A DNA stretch of 64,000 nt from Rhynchosporium graminicola (taxonomy: Eukaryota > Ascomycota > Leotiomycetes > Helotiales > Ploettnerulaceae). This document shows positions 24,345 through 36,458 of this stretch, piece by piece. Every line of letters starts with the position of its first letter. The first letter of the stretch is position 1. The translations under genes and the position numbers were made by a program. The notes below the pieces were generated by a model. That model saw only the letters and a program-made list of their open reading frames with translations. It did not search any database and had not been told where the DNA came from. The DNA is taken from positions 67,036 through 131,035 of the forward strand of contig FJUW01000051.1 of assembly GCA_900074885.1 (NCBI GenBank), in the 5' to 3' direction.

Positions 24345-25514
24345 TGCAGTGTATGAAGGAAGAGAGCAGCGATCTGTGTGCCATGTTGTAAGTGAGTGAA
24401 TGGATGTATGAGCATTCCGAACGATACTTTGCGACCTTGTTTGCTTCTTATCACGGATTAATTTTCTTGCCTTGCCGTTTGGTGGTATCAGGCTGGCTTG
24501 CGAACGGTTGGCTCTTCTTCTCACTCTCGAATGACTCACTCAGTAGGATCGGGAGGAAGGAAGGAGAAGAGACTTAGATTTATACCTATTTCTATATCTG
24601 TAATTTTTCCTCAACATACAATTGAGCAGTCAGAACAAGCAGGAGTTGATTTTCTGTGATTAAGCATTATGAACTTCCTTCTCTGTGAACTACTTGCTGG
24701 CGTGCGAATAGACAAAGCGTCTGATATATATAAATAAACCTACATGTACATAGATAGATTCATTGAGTCGGAATGTGTCAAGAAATGAAGGCAGACCGGG
24801 TGGGTGTCACCAACACGCGCCGAAACTCAGCTAGGAGATAATTTCAGAAGAGGAATATGAAAATGGGAAAAGCGCAGAACGAACTAGCGATGAGGAGGAG
24901 ATTGAGATTGAGACTTCCTTTGAATTTGATAGAGGGGAGAGGGATGTTTGGTCTGTCGGAAATATTGGTATGTGTGTGATGATTGGTTTGAAAGAGGTAT
25001 CGCCTGTTACGTGGAATGTGGGACGCGGGTGGAGTTGCTGATGATGATGATGATGATGACGATGGTTATTTGCGTTCAGGGTTTTAACCCAAGGCTTCCC
25101 AGATGCTGGAATGCTGGGAAGGCGGTATTTGGATATGATACATATTTGCTTTTACTTCAGAGTCGGGGTGTGGGGGTGTAATGTGAAGAGAGACGGGTTA
25201 CCTGAAGGTGAGAGGGGGAGGGACGGAAAGACATGATGTCTGGTTGGATGGTTGCTTCAAGAGGCTGAGGAGTGGGTGAGGTTATTAGGATCGAGATGTG
25301 TGTAGAAAGAAGTGTTGATTCGGACTAGAATTGGAATTGCATGGTCGGCATGTGTGCTGGTATTTATTTTCATCTAGACAGGCTCATGGTCCTGTCTCTA
25401 CTCTTCTTCACCTCTGAATTTTCGTTTGCTTCCCTTACTCTTCATTTCCTTTCTAGTTTTGCTTCCTCTCTGTCTGCCAATGCTCTACTCTTCTCCAAAC
25501 AGTCCAATCCCACC
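24345..25514. other. Intergenic between convergent genes
   Basis: About 1.2 kb of 3' flanks of MSH6 and the GH36 gene. It holds a (TGA)7 microsatellite at 25039-25059. No gene is seen. Confidence 0.5.
25039..25059. repeat. (TGA)7 microsatellite
   Basis: Seven uninterrupted trinucleotide units are followed by CGATGG. Similar short GAT runs occur near 17889 and 19962. Confidence 0.8.
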
Positions 25515-28500
25515 TCAATTGATGTAGATCTTCACTTCAACTTCATTGCTCCAGCCAGCTTGGACATCCATCTCCTCCCACGCAGTCTCGATATCGATCT
25601 CCAAAACATGTTTATCGACCTCACTGGCTGTCACAGTGTGCAGTGGGATGACTTTTCCTTGTATGGCGATTAGGGTGTTGTCTTTCCAAGAGAGGGTTGG
25701 GAGGGTGGATATGTAGATTCCTAGGCGGGGAGATTCATTAGCAAGGCTTCGATAGGAGAATTGGTGTTAGAGGGGAAAATAGTGGGAGATTTAGAAACTT
25801 GGTTGGTAGAAAAAGAATGACGAAAATGTTCAGGGAGTAATGTAGGGGTGCATCCGAAAGGAAAGTAAGGTGGGAATTGGGGAGACGAGGTTAAGCACAT
25901 GCATACCCAGGACACCCAAAGCCTTGATGTTAGTATCAACAACCACCTTCCCATTCTCCAACTTCTCAATCTTATTCCCTACCACAGCAGCTGCACCAGC
26001 CATCTTCCCCAAAAGACCTAGATTAGCAATCCACATCGTCTCTTTCTTCCCTTCATCATAGAACCCACGAAGTGGATACGCCGACATGATTTCATAGCCG
26101 CGCACTCCGAGAGAGACTGGCACGAGGCTGTTGGTGTCGACAACTTGCATGGGTTTGGTGATGAGACCGCTAGAATGTGCACGGATGATGTAGTATTGAG
26201 CTTCGATGACGCCGGGGAATTTGGAGAGCGGGAGGAGTTCTGTGAGGAGACGTTGGGAGACGTTGAATATGCCGATTATGCCGGTGCCTGTGCTTGCTGC
26301 ACCTGCGAGGTATCAATTTCGTTTCGGACGAGGGAAATCTCTAAGATTCGGGCTGAGAATCTGAATCTTGAGTTTGACTTACCGTGGTATGTACCAACGA
26401 GAAGGAGATGATCGTCATCATATCCATTATACTGATCCAAACTCTTCCCAACAACACTTGGTCTAAAGATCACCGTCTTCCCTCTGGGCGTTGGTCCGCT
26501 CATCTGAGCGATAAGATCTAGATCATGCTCACCCGGCACATCAGTGATGTAAATTGGACCACCACTTACACACCTAGCCGCGGCATGGAACCCTGAGTAT
26601 TCATGTACCGTTTGGAACATATCCCAATCAGGAATGAGGTTCAGATGCTGTGTGAACAGTGCATTATGTGCATTTACGAAAATGTGCCATGGGTGACTAG
26701 TAGGGATTTCAGGAAAGAAATCGTCAGAGTTGCGAACGAGGATCGGAGGGCGGTTGGTGGGCATTTGAGAGTGGAAGAGTATTTGGGGCGTTTGGGACAT
26801 GCAAGATATGGCTTTTACGTTGAAGTGGCGGAGGGTCGATATGTTCCACGCGTCGAGGTAGGCAGGGATAAGATCACGCCGAGCAACGGCGGAGGTAAAT
26901 GTATCGAGCATAAACTGGGCACTAAAAGTAGAAGTTAGGAGATATGTAATGGTGAACAGGGATGTTTGTACTCAGTCTTGACTGCGTCTACGCCGCAAGA
27001 GGAAAGGAAACTGTAGAAATCATCGTAGAACTTTGCAACATCTTCTTTCGCCACAACCGTCACCTGTGTTGCGATAAGTCAGTACCGGTCTGGCATTGAA
27101 GCGAAGTAGCTTTGACTAACCTTCCCACCCAGGGGAAGATTTCGTCTTTGCGAGTCTTCTCTGACAACGTCGACAGTCTTGTATGTTTGCGCAATCCATC
27201 CATCAGGAGACAGACCTCCCCAATAACCTAGAATAGCATGCCAAACTGCGATGTGCTGGATACTGGGGTGTCTCTCGCGGATGAGATCGACTGTGTGCTT
27301 TAGACCCTTAGGGAAGGCTTCTCTTTCGGCTTCAAACTCGTTCCACTTCGAGAGTATCAGCATTGAAATCCCAACGTTGGAAGCATGTTGCCTCTAATAA
27401 CATATCTTCGGATCGAGCTTCCTGCCAATGAGACAAATCAGGAGAAATTCTACGTACGCCATGCTGGAACTGGCCATGCCCGAGATAGTCAATTGACTGC
27501 CAATTGTCATCAATAATAAAATTCGTCACATTAATATTGTTTTCCGCAAGTGTCGTGACGGCTTTTAGGACTTTCTCTTCCGTGAGTCGTTGACCAAGAG
27601 CATTCCATGTACCTAGACATGTATGTTAGTAGCTTCCGAGTATATGTGAAAGTTTACTTGCAGTATGTCAATCCATCATACCAGTTCTCAGCCCACATTT
27701 TAGTCTGCTCATCTTCTTCTTTCAAGGTTTTAACCTCTTTTGACTGCTCACCACTTGTAGCCTGAGCTGCTGAGACGATGGTTCGTGCATGATACATGAC
27801 AGCGGCATTGGCTGTCTCAAAATCGTCACCCAGACCAACGAGGACCGTTGCTGTTTTGCTATCTGCACTGTCATTGCGAATCTGGTCCAACTTAGTTAGC
27901 ACGATAAAAATGCCATGGTGGCTAAACATACGTGCAGGATCACATTTCCATCACCATCACTAGTGAACATCGTCATAACATCTTCGACTCCAGTGATTGC
28001 CAGGAGGACGAGATGCTTTCCGGTATTGCTGAGGAATGAGCACATCACTGCTTCTTTATCCAGTCCAAATACAGATTTACCCTGACGAGGAGCTAGCCAT
28101 GGAGACCAGATTCGGATGAGAGCAAACCATCTTTAGGCGATTAGCCACTTAGTTACTGACATTGGCAAAAGTCGTATTGAACTTGGAGTGTAATATAGGG
28201 TAGATCATAGAATGTATTAAAAAAGGAGCTTACCTTGAAAACTTCCCCACACCCCAAGGCAGACCAAATTTGATATCTTTGATCGTAGACTTTTCTCCGA
28301 CAGCTCCCTCAACTGGAGCTTCAACAGTCCACAACGTAGTTCCAGGACACTCGCTTCGGTGATTTTTCGACTTCAGAATCTGATTCAATCCCGTGACGTA
28401 GTCTCCCAAATCACTTGAGATGGTATCTTGACTTGTCATTGTTTTTAACATGATAACGCCATCAGTCATCCCTTGATGATCCTTGACCCATTTCCATGAT

Positions 28501-28919
28501 TCTGTTGGTCCGGAACGAAACTTGATGGTAAAGTTCGTCGGAAGATGGATAGCGAGCGGTGTAGTAAAGTAGAGTCTCGCTTTAGCAGTTCCAGGAGCAG
28601 TACTTGATGCTTGCAAATCACTAGGAAATGCGGCTGCTTTTATGACTGGTTCCATAGGCACTTCTTGCCATTCTTTCCCAGCCGAATGCCACAATGAAAC
28701 TTGCCACGATTGAGAAGCCCGACTTTTATCAACCTCGAGCAATGCGGTGAAGACTTTCGTAACATGCTTCTCGATCTGTGTGACCTGACCTAAAGCTGGG
28801 TAGGTCGAGATATACGCCAACATACTTGGATGGTCTAAAGCCGGATGAGTCTTTTGTTTGGGGATATATTGGGCTTGGAAGACTTCATTGCCGTCAGCAG
28901 CACTAATGAAAGTTGTCAT
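25515..28919 (-). CDS. GH36 glycosidase, Sip1/raffinose-synthase-like
   Basis: Nine exons on the minus strand (28919-28234, 28130-27932, 27890-27662, 27612-27458, 27345-27121, 27063-26972, 26921-26383, 26302-25907, 25720-25515) give 908 residues in consistent phase. The sequence matches the fungal Sip1 branch of GH36. Examples are FIIDDNWQSIDYLGHGQF, HIAVWHAILGYWGGLSPDG, the K-T-D nucleophile motif with Asp529, RNSDDFFPE at 592-600 and GYEIMSAYP. No signal peptide is present, so the enzyme is probably cytosolic and acts on alpha-galactosides. Whether it hydrolyses or transfers is not decidable here. Intron 3 uses a GC donor (ACT|GCAAGT); the frame fits only with that donor. The gene shares a 447-bp divergent promoter with the next gene. 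Confidence 0.93.
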
Positions 28920-29366
28920 CGTGTTGAATTGACGAGATGTAAAGGTCGCGATGAGATTATCGTATGGGGAGAAAAGTATCGAGAAAGATGAACTTTATGG
29001 AAGGAAACGTACAGGTGAAGAGAGTTCTTCAAAAAGATGAAAATCCACGAGAATTACAAATTCACAATCAAGAGGCCTTACACGTTGCCAGCGAGTAAGT
29101 GCAGCTGCAGGTGGAATAAACTATTTCCCCCGCGTGGACCCATTTGTATGGATAATCACGTGTTTGACGCTCCACTCTAGCGAGCGGGCCATGGCTCCGA
29201 CGCGATTAACATTTTTCGAGACGTGGAATTCATCGTTCGAGGGTTGGAAACGGCTTCATTTTCACATTAAGCAATTGTCGACCACCCGTGTTGGTCATTT
29301 CAACCAGAAATATACTCTTCGGCTGAGCTATACAACACATGTGCTGATAAGTAAATACCTGCCATA
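28920..29366. promoter_or_regulatory. Shared divergent promoter region
   Basis: The 447 bp between the start codons of the GH36 gene (minus) and the tyrosyl-tRNA synthetase (plus) must hold both promoters. No well-defined element was recognised. Confidence 0.5.
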
Positions 29367-31243
29367 ATGGCATCACCCTCCTTATATCGAAGGTCTGCCA
29401 GACCTGATCTCTATGTTTGCGCCAGCTGCTCTCTTCGAGCTTCAAGGTCGCTATCCACGACTGGCCGGAGATGGATTGGTATGAAGTATCTTGCGAAAGT
29501 GGCGAATGCGGAAGCAGATTGGGCCGTGCAAGCGGCTGAAATAAGATCTGGCAAGAGGAAGAGCATGCTCACAATTTTGGAAGAGAGAGGGCTGGTCAAC
29601 AAAATTACCGGGTATGGTACCTTCTACACATTGAAGGGCTCAACTCTAACTTTCGAAGGGACCGTGATGCTCTCGACAAATACATGACGGAGAAACGAGT
29701 CGGCGCATATGTTGGAGTAGATCCCACGGCTGCTTCACTGCATGTTGGCCATTTGTTGCCCTTCATGTCGATATTCTGGATGTATGTGCATGGATATCAT
29801 ACGGTTTCGCTTCTCGGTGGAGCAACAGCCAAGATTGGCGACCCAACAGATCGATTGACAACGAGGGAGCAGGAACCAGGTGCGGTGCGGACGGCGAACA
29901 TGGCGAGGATGCACTTTCAACTGAAGAACCTATGGGGAAATGTCGAGCAATACGGGAGGAAATACGGCTACGAATGGGAGTGGGCATGGCATCGAGAGCT
30001 GATAAACAATAACGCCTGGTGGAATAAGTTACCAATGTTGGAGGTATTGCAAGTTCTCGGACCAGGAATGCGCTTAGGCACTATGTTGTCTCGAGAAACG
30101 GTGAAGAACAAAATGAGCAAAGGAGATGGAATGTCATATTCCGAGTTTTCTTATCCCCTCATGCAGGCCTGGGATTGGTGGTACATGTTCCACACCAAGG
30201 GAATAAATATGCAAATCGGAGGTTCGGATCAGTTCGGCAACATCACCGCTGGACTCAATGCTGTTAAATACATCAAGGCAAACCATTCGAACCCTGTCGT
30301 TCGAGAGGAAGCTGCCGCCATTGGAGAGCCTTGGGGCTTTACCACTCCTCTGCTCACAACAGCATCTGGACAGAAGTTTGGCAAAAGTGCCGGAAATGCG
30401 ATCTGGTTGGACATTGAGGAGATGAGTGCCTACGACTTATATGGCTTCTTCCTCCGTACACCAGACTCGGATGTGAGCAAGTATTTGAAACTATTTACAT
30501 TCATGCCCGTCGAGCATATTGATAATCTGGTTAACGAGCATATGAAGTCACCATCCCAACGACTAGCTCAGCACAAACTCGCGGAGGAATTCCTAGAGCT
30601 TGTTCATGGTCCTCAAGAGGCCAAACAAGCACATAAGCAACACCTTCTTCTCCATGTAGGCAGTAGCTCAAGCAAAACTGCTAACGCAAGTGCGAATGTA
30701 AGTGAAGATGGCGCCGAAGGCGGAATTTTCAAACAAAGACCTCGAGTCAACGTAATACTACCTCGTCACGTCCTCTATCAGAAGAGTATAGGCAAGGTTC
30801 TTCATGCAGCAGGGATCGCGGGTTCAGCTTCTCAGGGTCATCGTCTCGCCTCTGCAGGTGGAGCTTATATCGGTGGCCCACCACATAATAAGAAAGAAGC
30901 TATGAATGATGGATTCGTGTCTTGGAGTCCTATTAAGAACTGGTTGCCCGAAGATACGAGGCTGTATATCATTCATGGCGATCTGCTATTGCTTCGTAGA
31001 GGCAGGAGTCAAATTAGGATTGTGCAGATTGTGTCTGACGAAGAGTTTGTCAAGTCAAATCGAACGTATCCTGGCATGGACGAGGATTGGAGGGATGGTG
31101 TGCTGAGTTCTATGGCTGCTAAGAACGAAGTTAGTACGCTTGAGAAACAACATATTGATGATATCTTCGGAAAGGATGGGATTCTTCAGAGTGATAAGGT
31201 AGAAGGGGTAGTGTCGAAGGCTGAAAATGGTGCGCATGAGTGA
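29367..31243 (+). CDS. MSY1: Mitochondrial tyrosyl-tRNA synthetase (CYT-18 type)
   Basis: Two exons (29367-29611 and 29659-31243) encode 609 residues. The N-terminus is a basic Ser-rich presequence (RRSARPDLYVCASCSLRASR). The class I signature HVGH is at residues 110-113, and the KMSKS-like loop is KFGKS at 321-325. The tyrosine-binding block GGSDQFGNITAG is present. The C-terminal S4-like RNA-binding region follows residue 420, interrupted by an Ala/Ser-rich insertion (SSSSKTANASANVSEDGAE). In Neurospora and relatives this enzyme also helps splice mitochondrial group I introns; whether this one does depends on insertions not judged here. The gene is intact. Confidence 0.95.
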
Positions 31244-32772
31244 ACAAAGAGGACGGCGCGACGCGAAGAAACACGAAGGGGCTACCAAAGGGTAGGATGA
31301 AAGGGGTCCACAGGACTCTGTATGACTGGAGTTGGGATCGCCCGATGAGTGGGAATGTTGCACGATTTGGTCTGCCTGATCCCAGGACGTCGACCGATGC
31401 TAGGTTTTGGAAGAGACTCAGTACGCCGCTCTGTGTCACAATTACTGTAAATTGTATAAACATAACATATACCGCTTGCTCATTCCACACAAAGTGTCTG
31501 CAGATCACGGAAGGGGCAGCCGTGTCATCAGTGTGCTCTGCTTCCCTTTTCTGAATGCTGAAGTTGGGGCACGACTAGTGCTGTGGTACAATATGGTTGA
31601 TTGCCTTAGTTTGGACGTTTGGGCTAGTAATTATTCTCCTAAATCTTCCTTCTTCTTTAGATCAAGCAATTACAGTCATTCTCCTTTTGGACCTCGAGTG
31701 TCTCTCATATGTGTGTGCTAGTAGACCATTAGCATTAGGCGGATTGTTATCGGATCTTTTTGTTATGAAAGAGTTTTGCCACACACTACTCACATGTAAG
31801 TTTGCTTAGTTGTCTTCAAATCTGACTCGGGGAAGTCAAACTTTAGTACTTCGAAAAGGCTGTGTCGTGTCTTGGCTGGGAAAGGCAGATCTGCATCAAT
31901 ACAAGCATAGCTCATGTTCTTCTCCGTGACGATTGAACTAGAAGATCGGTTCCTTCAACACAAGTCACAATTTCGTCTGTTCTTTGTCTATGGAGACTGC
32001 CAGAATGAGTTGCCCGAAAAATTCTCTTCAAGTAGACATGAGATGAAAGATAAATGGACTTCTTGGCTCTCTCGAATAACTCCGTTCCTGCGCTGCCATA
32101 CTGAGATTCTTCAAACAATACTCTGCTCCGCTTCAATAGCCCAGTCAATTAGACGTTTGACATACAATGCTTCGGTAGAGTCACGACACCAACAGACAAA
32201 ATACCTGTGCGGCTAAGGATCTACCTTGTAATGTCATCCTAACAATTCTCCTTCTTCGGAAAGAAAAAATATTCTCAAGGATACCAGGAGATCGTCCTAA
32301 CTCAGTTTGTGGCTAAGATCAATCCTCAAACTGCGGGAGTGTAATCCGAGGGCTTATCTCAGCACGCCTCGCTACGTAATTTAGGATGTGCTGCAGGGTA
32401 AACACTGATCACTGGGCGTCTCACAACATCAGACGAATGCCATCCGATTTGCGCATTATGTTGTCTGACAAGCACTCTCCCGGTAGTGTTACCGAGAAGG
32501 TTGCATCAAGCACGCGGATTTTGTTTGAGGTTAAGGCTGGCTATCTACTCTATTCACAAACCGTTTCTCGGCAGCTAATCTAAAATCTAGATCCCAGATA
32601 GAGAGATGTAGTCGCGTATAAGAAGTATGCTATCTCTCGATCTTCAAGTTTTGGTTCCTTAGGCTGTTTTTCGGTCTGAACTTGTCATTTTTTGATTCTC
32701 ACTACGTTCATTCATTCTCTATCCACTCACTCAACCGGCCACCACACTCCTTGTCGAGGAACATCCTTCATC
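31244..32772. other. Intergenic, no gene supported
   Basis: About 1.5 kb with several short open frames on both strands (for example 31914-32216) but none with recognisable protein character. A TATA-like CGTATAAGAAG near 32617 probably belongs to the next gene. Confidence 0.4.
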
Positions 32773-33486
32773 ATGCAATTCTCCAACTTCTCCCTCCTCG
32801 TCGCTCTGTCGTTTGTTAGCTCGGTCGTATTTGCATCGCCAATCGAGCCAAGAGATGGCATATCCTGCAAGATAGCCGTCGCTACAACTCAATCAACTTG
32901 TATGGGCAATGTTCCAATAGACGCTAACGGATTGAGAGATGAGAAAGCTTTGGCGGAATGGTAATTACCGTCCACCACAATCATCACTTTCAAAGGGGAT
33001 GGTTTTACTGACGTTTTCCTCGCAGCTTTAAAGTAGCTTCAGCAGGATACAACAGCTGTCCTGATGCAGAAAAGCGTGGTGTCATGACCTGCGAAGCAAA
33101 AGTCGTAGATCTTCAAACAGCATGTATCAAAGGAATCGCCACAAGACTAGACGGAACCATGGACTCAGCCAAGATCATGAGCTGGTAAGCACAAAAGAAG
33201 AGAAAAAAGAAACAATTGGTATAAATAGTGGAGCTAACAATATACTCTCAGTACTTCCGCCTCGTCAGAAGGTTTCCACAGCTGTATCAGCGCAAAGAAG
33301 AGAGATGTATTCGTTTGTGCGGATACGGTTACAGCTGTGCAATTGAATTGTTTAGAGGCTGCGGGAACGGATTCAAAGAAAGTCTCGCAATGGTATGTTT
33401 TGATTCCCGATGCTAGTTTCGTGGGCGTTACTGATACCCCGAGTAGTTCGTCGGATGCTTATAATGGTTTTGTTCGCTGTGTCTGA
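32773..33486 (+). CDS. Small secreted cysteine-rich protein with internal repeats
   Basis: Four exons (32773-32960, 33026-33184, 33252-33392, 33447-33486) encode 175 residues. A clear signal peptide (FSLLVALSFVSSVVFA) precedes the mature part. The mature protein is built from related units of about 50 residues with the pattern C-x9/10-C-x10-C-x16/19-C. Examples are GYNSCPDAEKRGVMTC and GFHSCISAKKRDVFVC; a fourth unit is only begun (AYNGFVRC). Each of the three introns splits a cysteine codon after TG, at the unit boundary. The last intron has a tandem GAGTAG acceptor. Likely extracellular; an effector-like or wall-associated role is possible but no family is recognised. Confidence 0.8.
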
Positions 33487-34040
33487 AAGAACGTAGGAAG
33501 TAGATTATAAAGCAAAAATTACGTCTCACATTCGAACGCTCAAAAATCCGTGAATTTTCTCTGTGTTTGACATGGGTATCTATATCCAGGGGATTTTTGC
33601 ATTCCGCATATTTACACATGCGCGCGTACTAGGCCCGACCCTGCATCACGGAGAATCAAGAAGTAATACTGCTTCATGTCTATAGCTGGCCAAGAGAAAT
33701 CAGCGGGTGTTCTTTTTCAAGCAGCTTCCTTCTTCCAGGAATGATTCCCCTGCCGAAGATTTAGCTCTGGCTCGATTGCAAGTATTGTTTCATTATTAAC
33801 CTGTATCATCCAATCATCATACCTCTCCCATCATTTGCTATCTGGCCGCTTCAACGTCTTCTCGGATGGCTCTTCCCCGTACATCTACATACTGACTCAT
33901 ACTCCACTATCAGTGTTGTAAATATTGATATGTGAGTCCCAGACTGAGATGGATAGGATGGAAATGGTAGCGAGGGACCATCATGACGTCTCAGACGGAG
34001 GGTAGTTTATTGACTGAAAGTCTTGTAGAAATTTGATCAA
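33487..34040. other. Intergenic, no gene seen
   Basis: AT-rich 0.55 kb between the secreted-protein gene and the relic at 34041. Nothing further recognised. Confidence 0.45.
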
Positions 34041-35160
34041 ATGGCTGTTGTCGTAGACTCAGTAACTTCAAACAAAGATAAAGCTCTGAAAAAGGATGAA
34101 TACAAGATGATTAGATACCGTCCCAGAGGTAGAGATGAGCTCGCGACAAGCAGAAATTCGAGAGGAATTTGCCTTCATGCAAATATGGCGCTGTGGCACA
34201 TTTTCGGTCATTTCAAGGTCGCAAGTGGATTTCAGGGTTACAAAAACATCACAACACATTGCTCAATTTAGCCCTTCAATGTTCAAGGAGTTGCGAAATT
34301 TTTTGAAGCCTATGATGACATGGTAAAGGACCCGCGTCGGAGGGCGGGGTTTGGAATCATGATGTATCATCGGTTCGAGGAGTGGGAGTCTTTCAAGTAA
34401 AGCGCTGTGGACGAAGATGCGGAGCTGTGAATAGGTAAGATACTATGGCTCCTAGTTATTGTGAGGCTTTACTGACATGTATTTTCCAGCTAAGAGCAAT
34501 CCCTTGAGCGAGTTTTGTATCGAAGTCGTCAAGACTTTACAAAACAAAGTCAGAAGCGACGTAGAAACGAACTATACCGGTAAGTGTTTCTCTAGAAAGC
34601 GCTTTCGGGTACAATTATAAATATGAGCAGCTAATCGTAAGTTCTTGAATAACACTCCCGATGATGGTCGCTGGAACTTCCCAATCACTTTGGAAGACCC
34701 ATTCGTCGGTAACCAAAATTCTTAATGTCGAATCTCGGACAACAGACCAGAGCAAGTCTGCGTATAAATTGTTTCACACTCTACACCATCTGAGGAAGAA
34801 CCGTCGTGGTCTGCCACAGCGATTATTGAGACAAAGCCGGCAGATATGTACTGGAGTCCTACTACAATCTTCTCGCAAGACACAGCTTCACCTGCCAATA
34901 TCTTCAACGACTTGATTTTGATGGCCAGCACTCAAAGCACGATAATTATCACTAAGAATGCCACTTTTACTCCAAGAGACAAACACGAATTCCCTGGCAT
35001 ACTTTTTGGACATCCAGGCCGTGCTTTCTTTCGCCGACCTATCAGCTTAGGCTCGCCAGAGAAGCCGAAGTACGGTCGTCCACGGAAGGCTTTTGCTTCA
35101 AGGGTGTTAATACTGGAAAGTTTGATTCTGGCCGCGCTAGTCTGGATGATACCGTCATAG
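34041..35160 (+). pseudogene. Decayed spliced gene, family unrecognised
   Basis: Three exons (34041-34434, 34490-34579, 34631-35160) join in phase across good GTAAGA and GTAAGT introns. The frame has protein character (AYDDMVKDPRRRAGFGIMMY, ANRKFLNNTPDDGRWNFP, HEFPGILFGHPGRAFFRRPI). It contains five premature stops in the same frame: TAG 34269, TAA 34398, TGA 34428, TAA 34723 and TAA 34765. Splice sites remain intact, so inactivation is recent or driven by point mutation alone. An additional frame change before 34270 is possible. The family is not recognised. Confidence 0.5.
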
Positions 35161-36458
35161 ATGGGCAAGGCTCTAAATATCAGACCACGGCGAACGAACG
35201 TGACAGTGCCAAAGACCTTGGTAGTCTGGACACAGAGCGGCCTTGTAAAACCTTGAGCTTGGAGGAGTTTCGGTATGGGCAGATGAACTTTTGGCGAAGT
35301 ACCCTGGTTCTGATGAAGAAGCGAAGATAAGAAAGAGGATGATACTGTGATAGGTGATGATTGAGGATGATGTGTTGGGCTGTTGAAGAGTCACTTCGGA
35401 AATGGCAAAGACGAGATACTTTTGAGCTCTCCACTGTATAAGGTCCGTGGTTCTAGGTCGATACTCTGGAAATAGGATGCTTTTCAATCGCGAGACCAGG
35501 AGCCCTCTTTCTGGTGTGATGTGCAGGAACATGATTTTGCCTGAGCTGCCACATTTATTTTCATCAAAAGAAGGAAACTGGTGGAGGACTTCGTAAAGAA
35601 AATAGGCGAAGTGACAGATCAAGTACAACATATTTGCATTGTGAGACCTGTGCTTTGGACCCCAAGTTATGTAAATGGAGCAAGACTTCTACTTTGTCAA
35701 ATCTAAACTATTCCGAGTCTCTGATATTCCACACCAGAAAACGGCAGCTGATCAGGGTAGTAATATGATCTCGACAAGAAGTGCTAGAATGGTTTGTTAA
35801 CTTCAGGTTTTTTTTTCCGGGTCGAACTAACACTTCCATGAGTTGACAAAAAGTTCTGAATTGAAGTTCTAGAATTATTGCCTGATGTTTACAGACAATA
35901 CTCATACCGCGAGGATCCATTACTGCCACGATCAGCCACTTGTTTCTGACACCTATAAATCAGATAAGTCTAAAACCGGCAACAGGAGCACACTTAAATG
36001 CGATCGGTGCATAACAAGGGCAGTAGATACTATATTGTAAGTATACGATTATCTCATTCCAAGCATAAAAAACTGTATGTTCAGGAAGACGATCCTTGCC
36101 TGAATTTGGCCGATAAGAAAAGTGGAGAGAGTAAATACTCATGTTACACGTGCGAATTTAAAAAGAGAATCAAACTTCCAGGGAGGTAGAATAGTGGCAG
36201 AGCCTAATCACCTCACATCTTGACGCCCTATTTTATTTATATCGTAGGGTTCAATCCTACCAGATCCAATAACATGTTTTTGTCTGAATGCTTATAATGT
36301 CACGTGTGACGGGAAAATCCCACTTTAGCAACTCCTAACTCGCTACTGCAGCATGCGGGAAGTCACCCGCTCGCTCCTTCCATCGCGCGTTAACGACATC
36401 CGTCCTCAGCCCTATTAGAAAACTCAATCGTCTACAATCAGTCATCAAATGGAGCGCA
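35161..36458. other. Gene-poor stretch with doubtful minus-strand coding fragment
   Basis: A minus-strand frame at 35173-35631 begins with a coding-like segment (SGKIMFLHITPERGLLVSRL, FPEYRPRTTDLIQWRAQKYL) and then loses character. It may be a gene remnant. Around 35998-36189 a 63-residue plus-strand frame is open. The last 250 bp are the promoter of the regulator at 36459. Confidence 0.3.

Noticed and set aside
24948..25181. 77-residue frame over the TGA repeat
   Set aside because: The run of Met residues comes from the microsatellite; flanking sequence is not coding-like.
25341..25673. 110-residue plus-strand frame
   Set aside because: It overlaps the last exon of the GH36 gene on the other strand and is best explained as its shadow.
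29134..29366. 77-residue open frame before the tyrosyl-tRNA synthetase
   Set aside because: It lies in the shared promoter/5' UTR, ends just at the real start codon and has no protein character.
31914..32216. 100-residue plus-strand frame with an overlapping minus-strand frame
   Set aside because: No motif, splice context or composition supports either strand.
36180..36270. tRNA-like B box (GGGTTCAATCC)
   Set aside because: The T-arm can pair, but no matching acceptor stem or A box is found at the right distance upstream.
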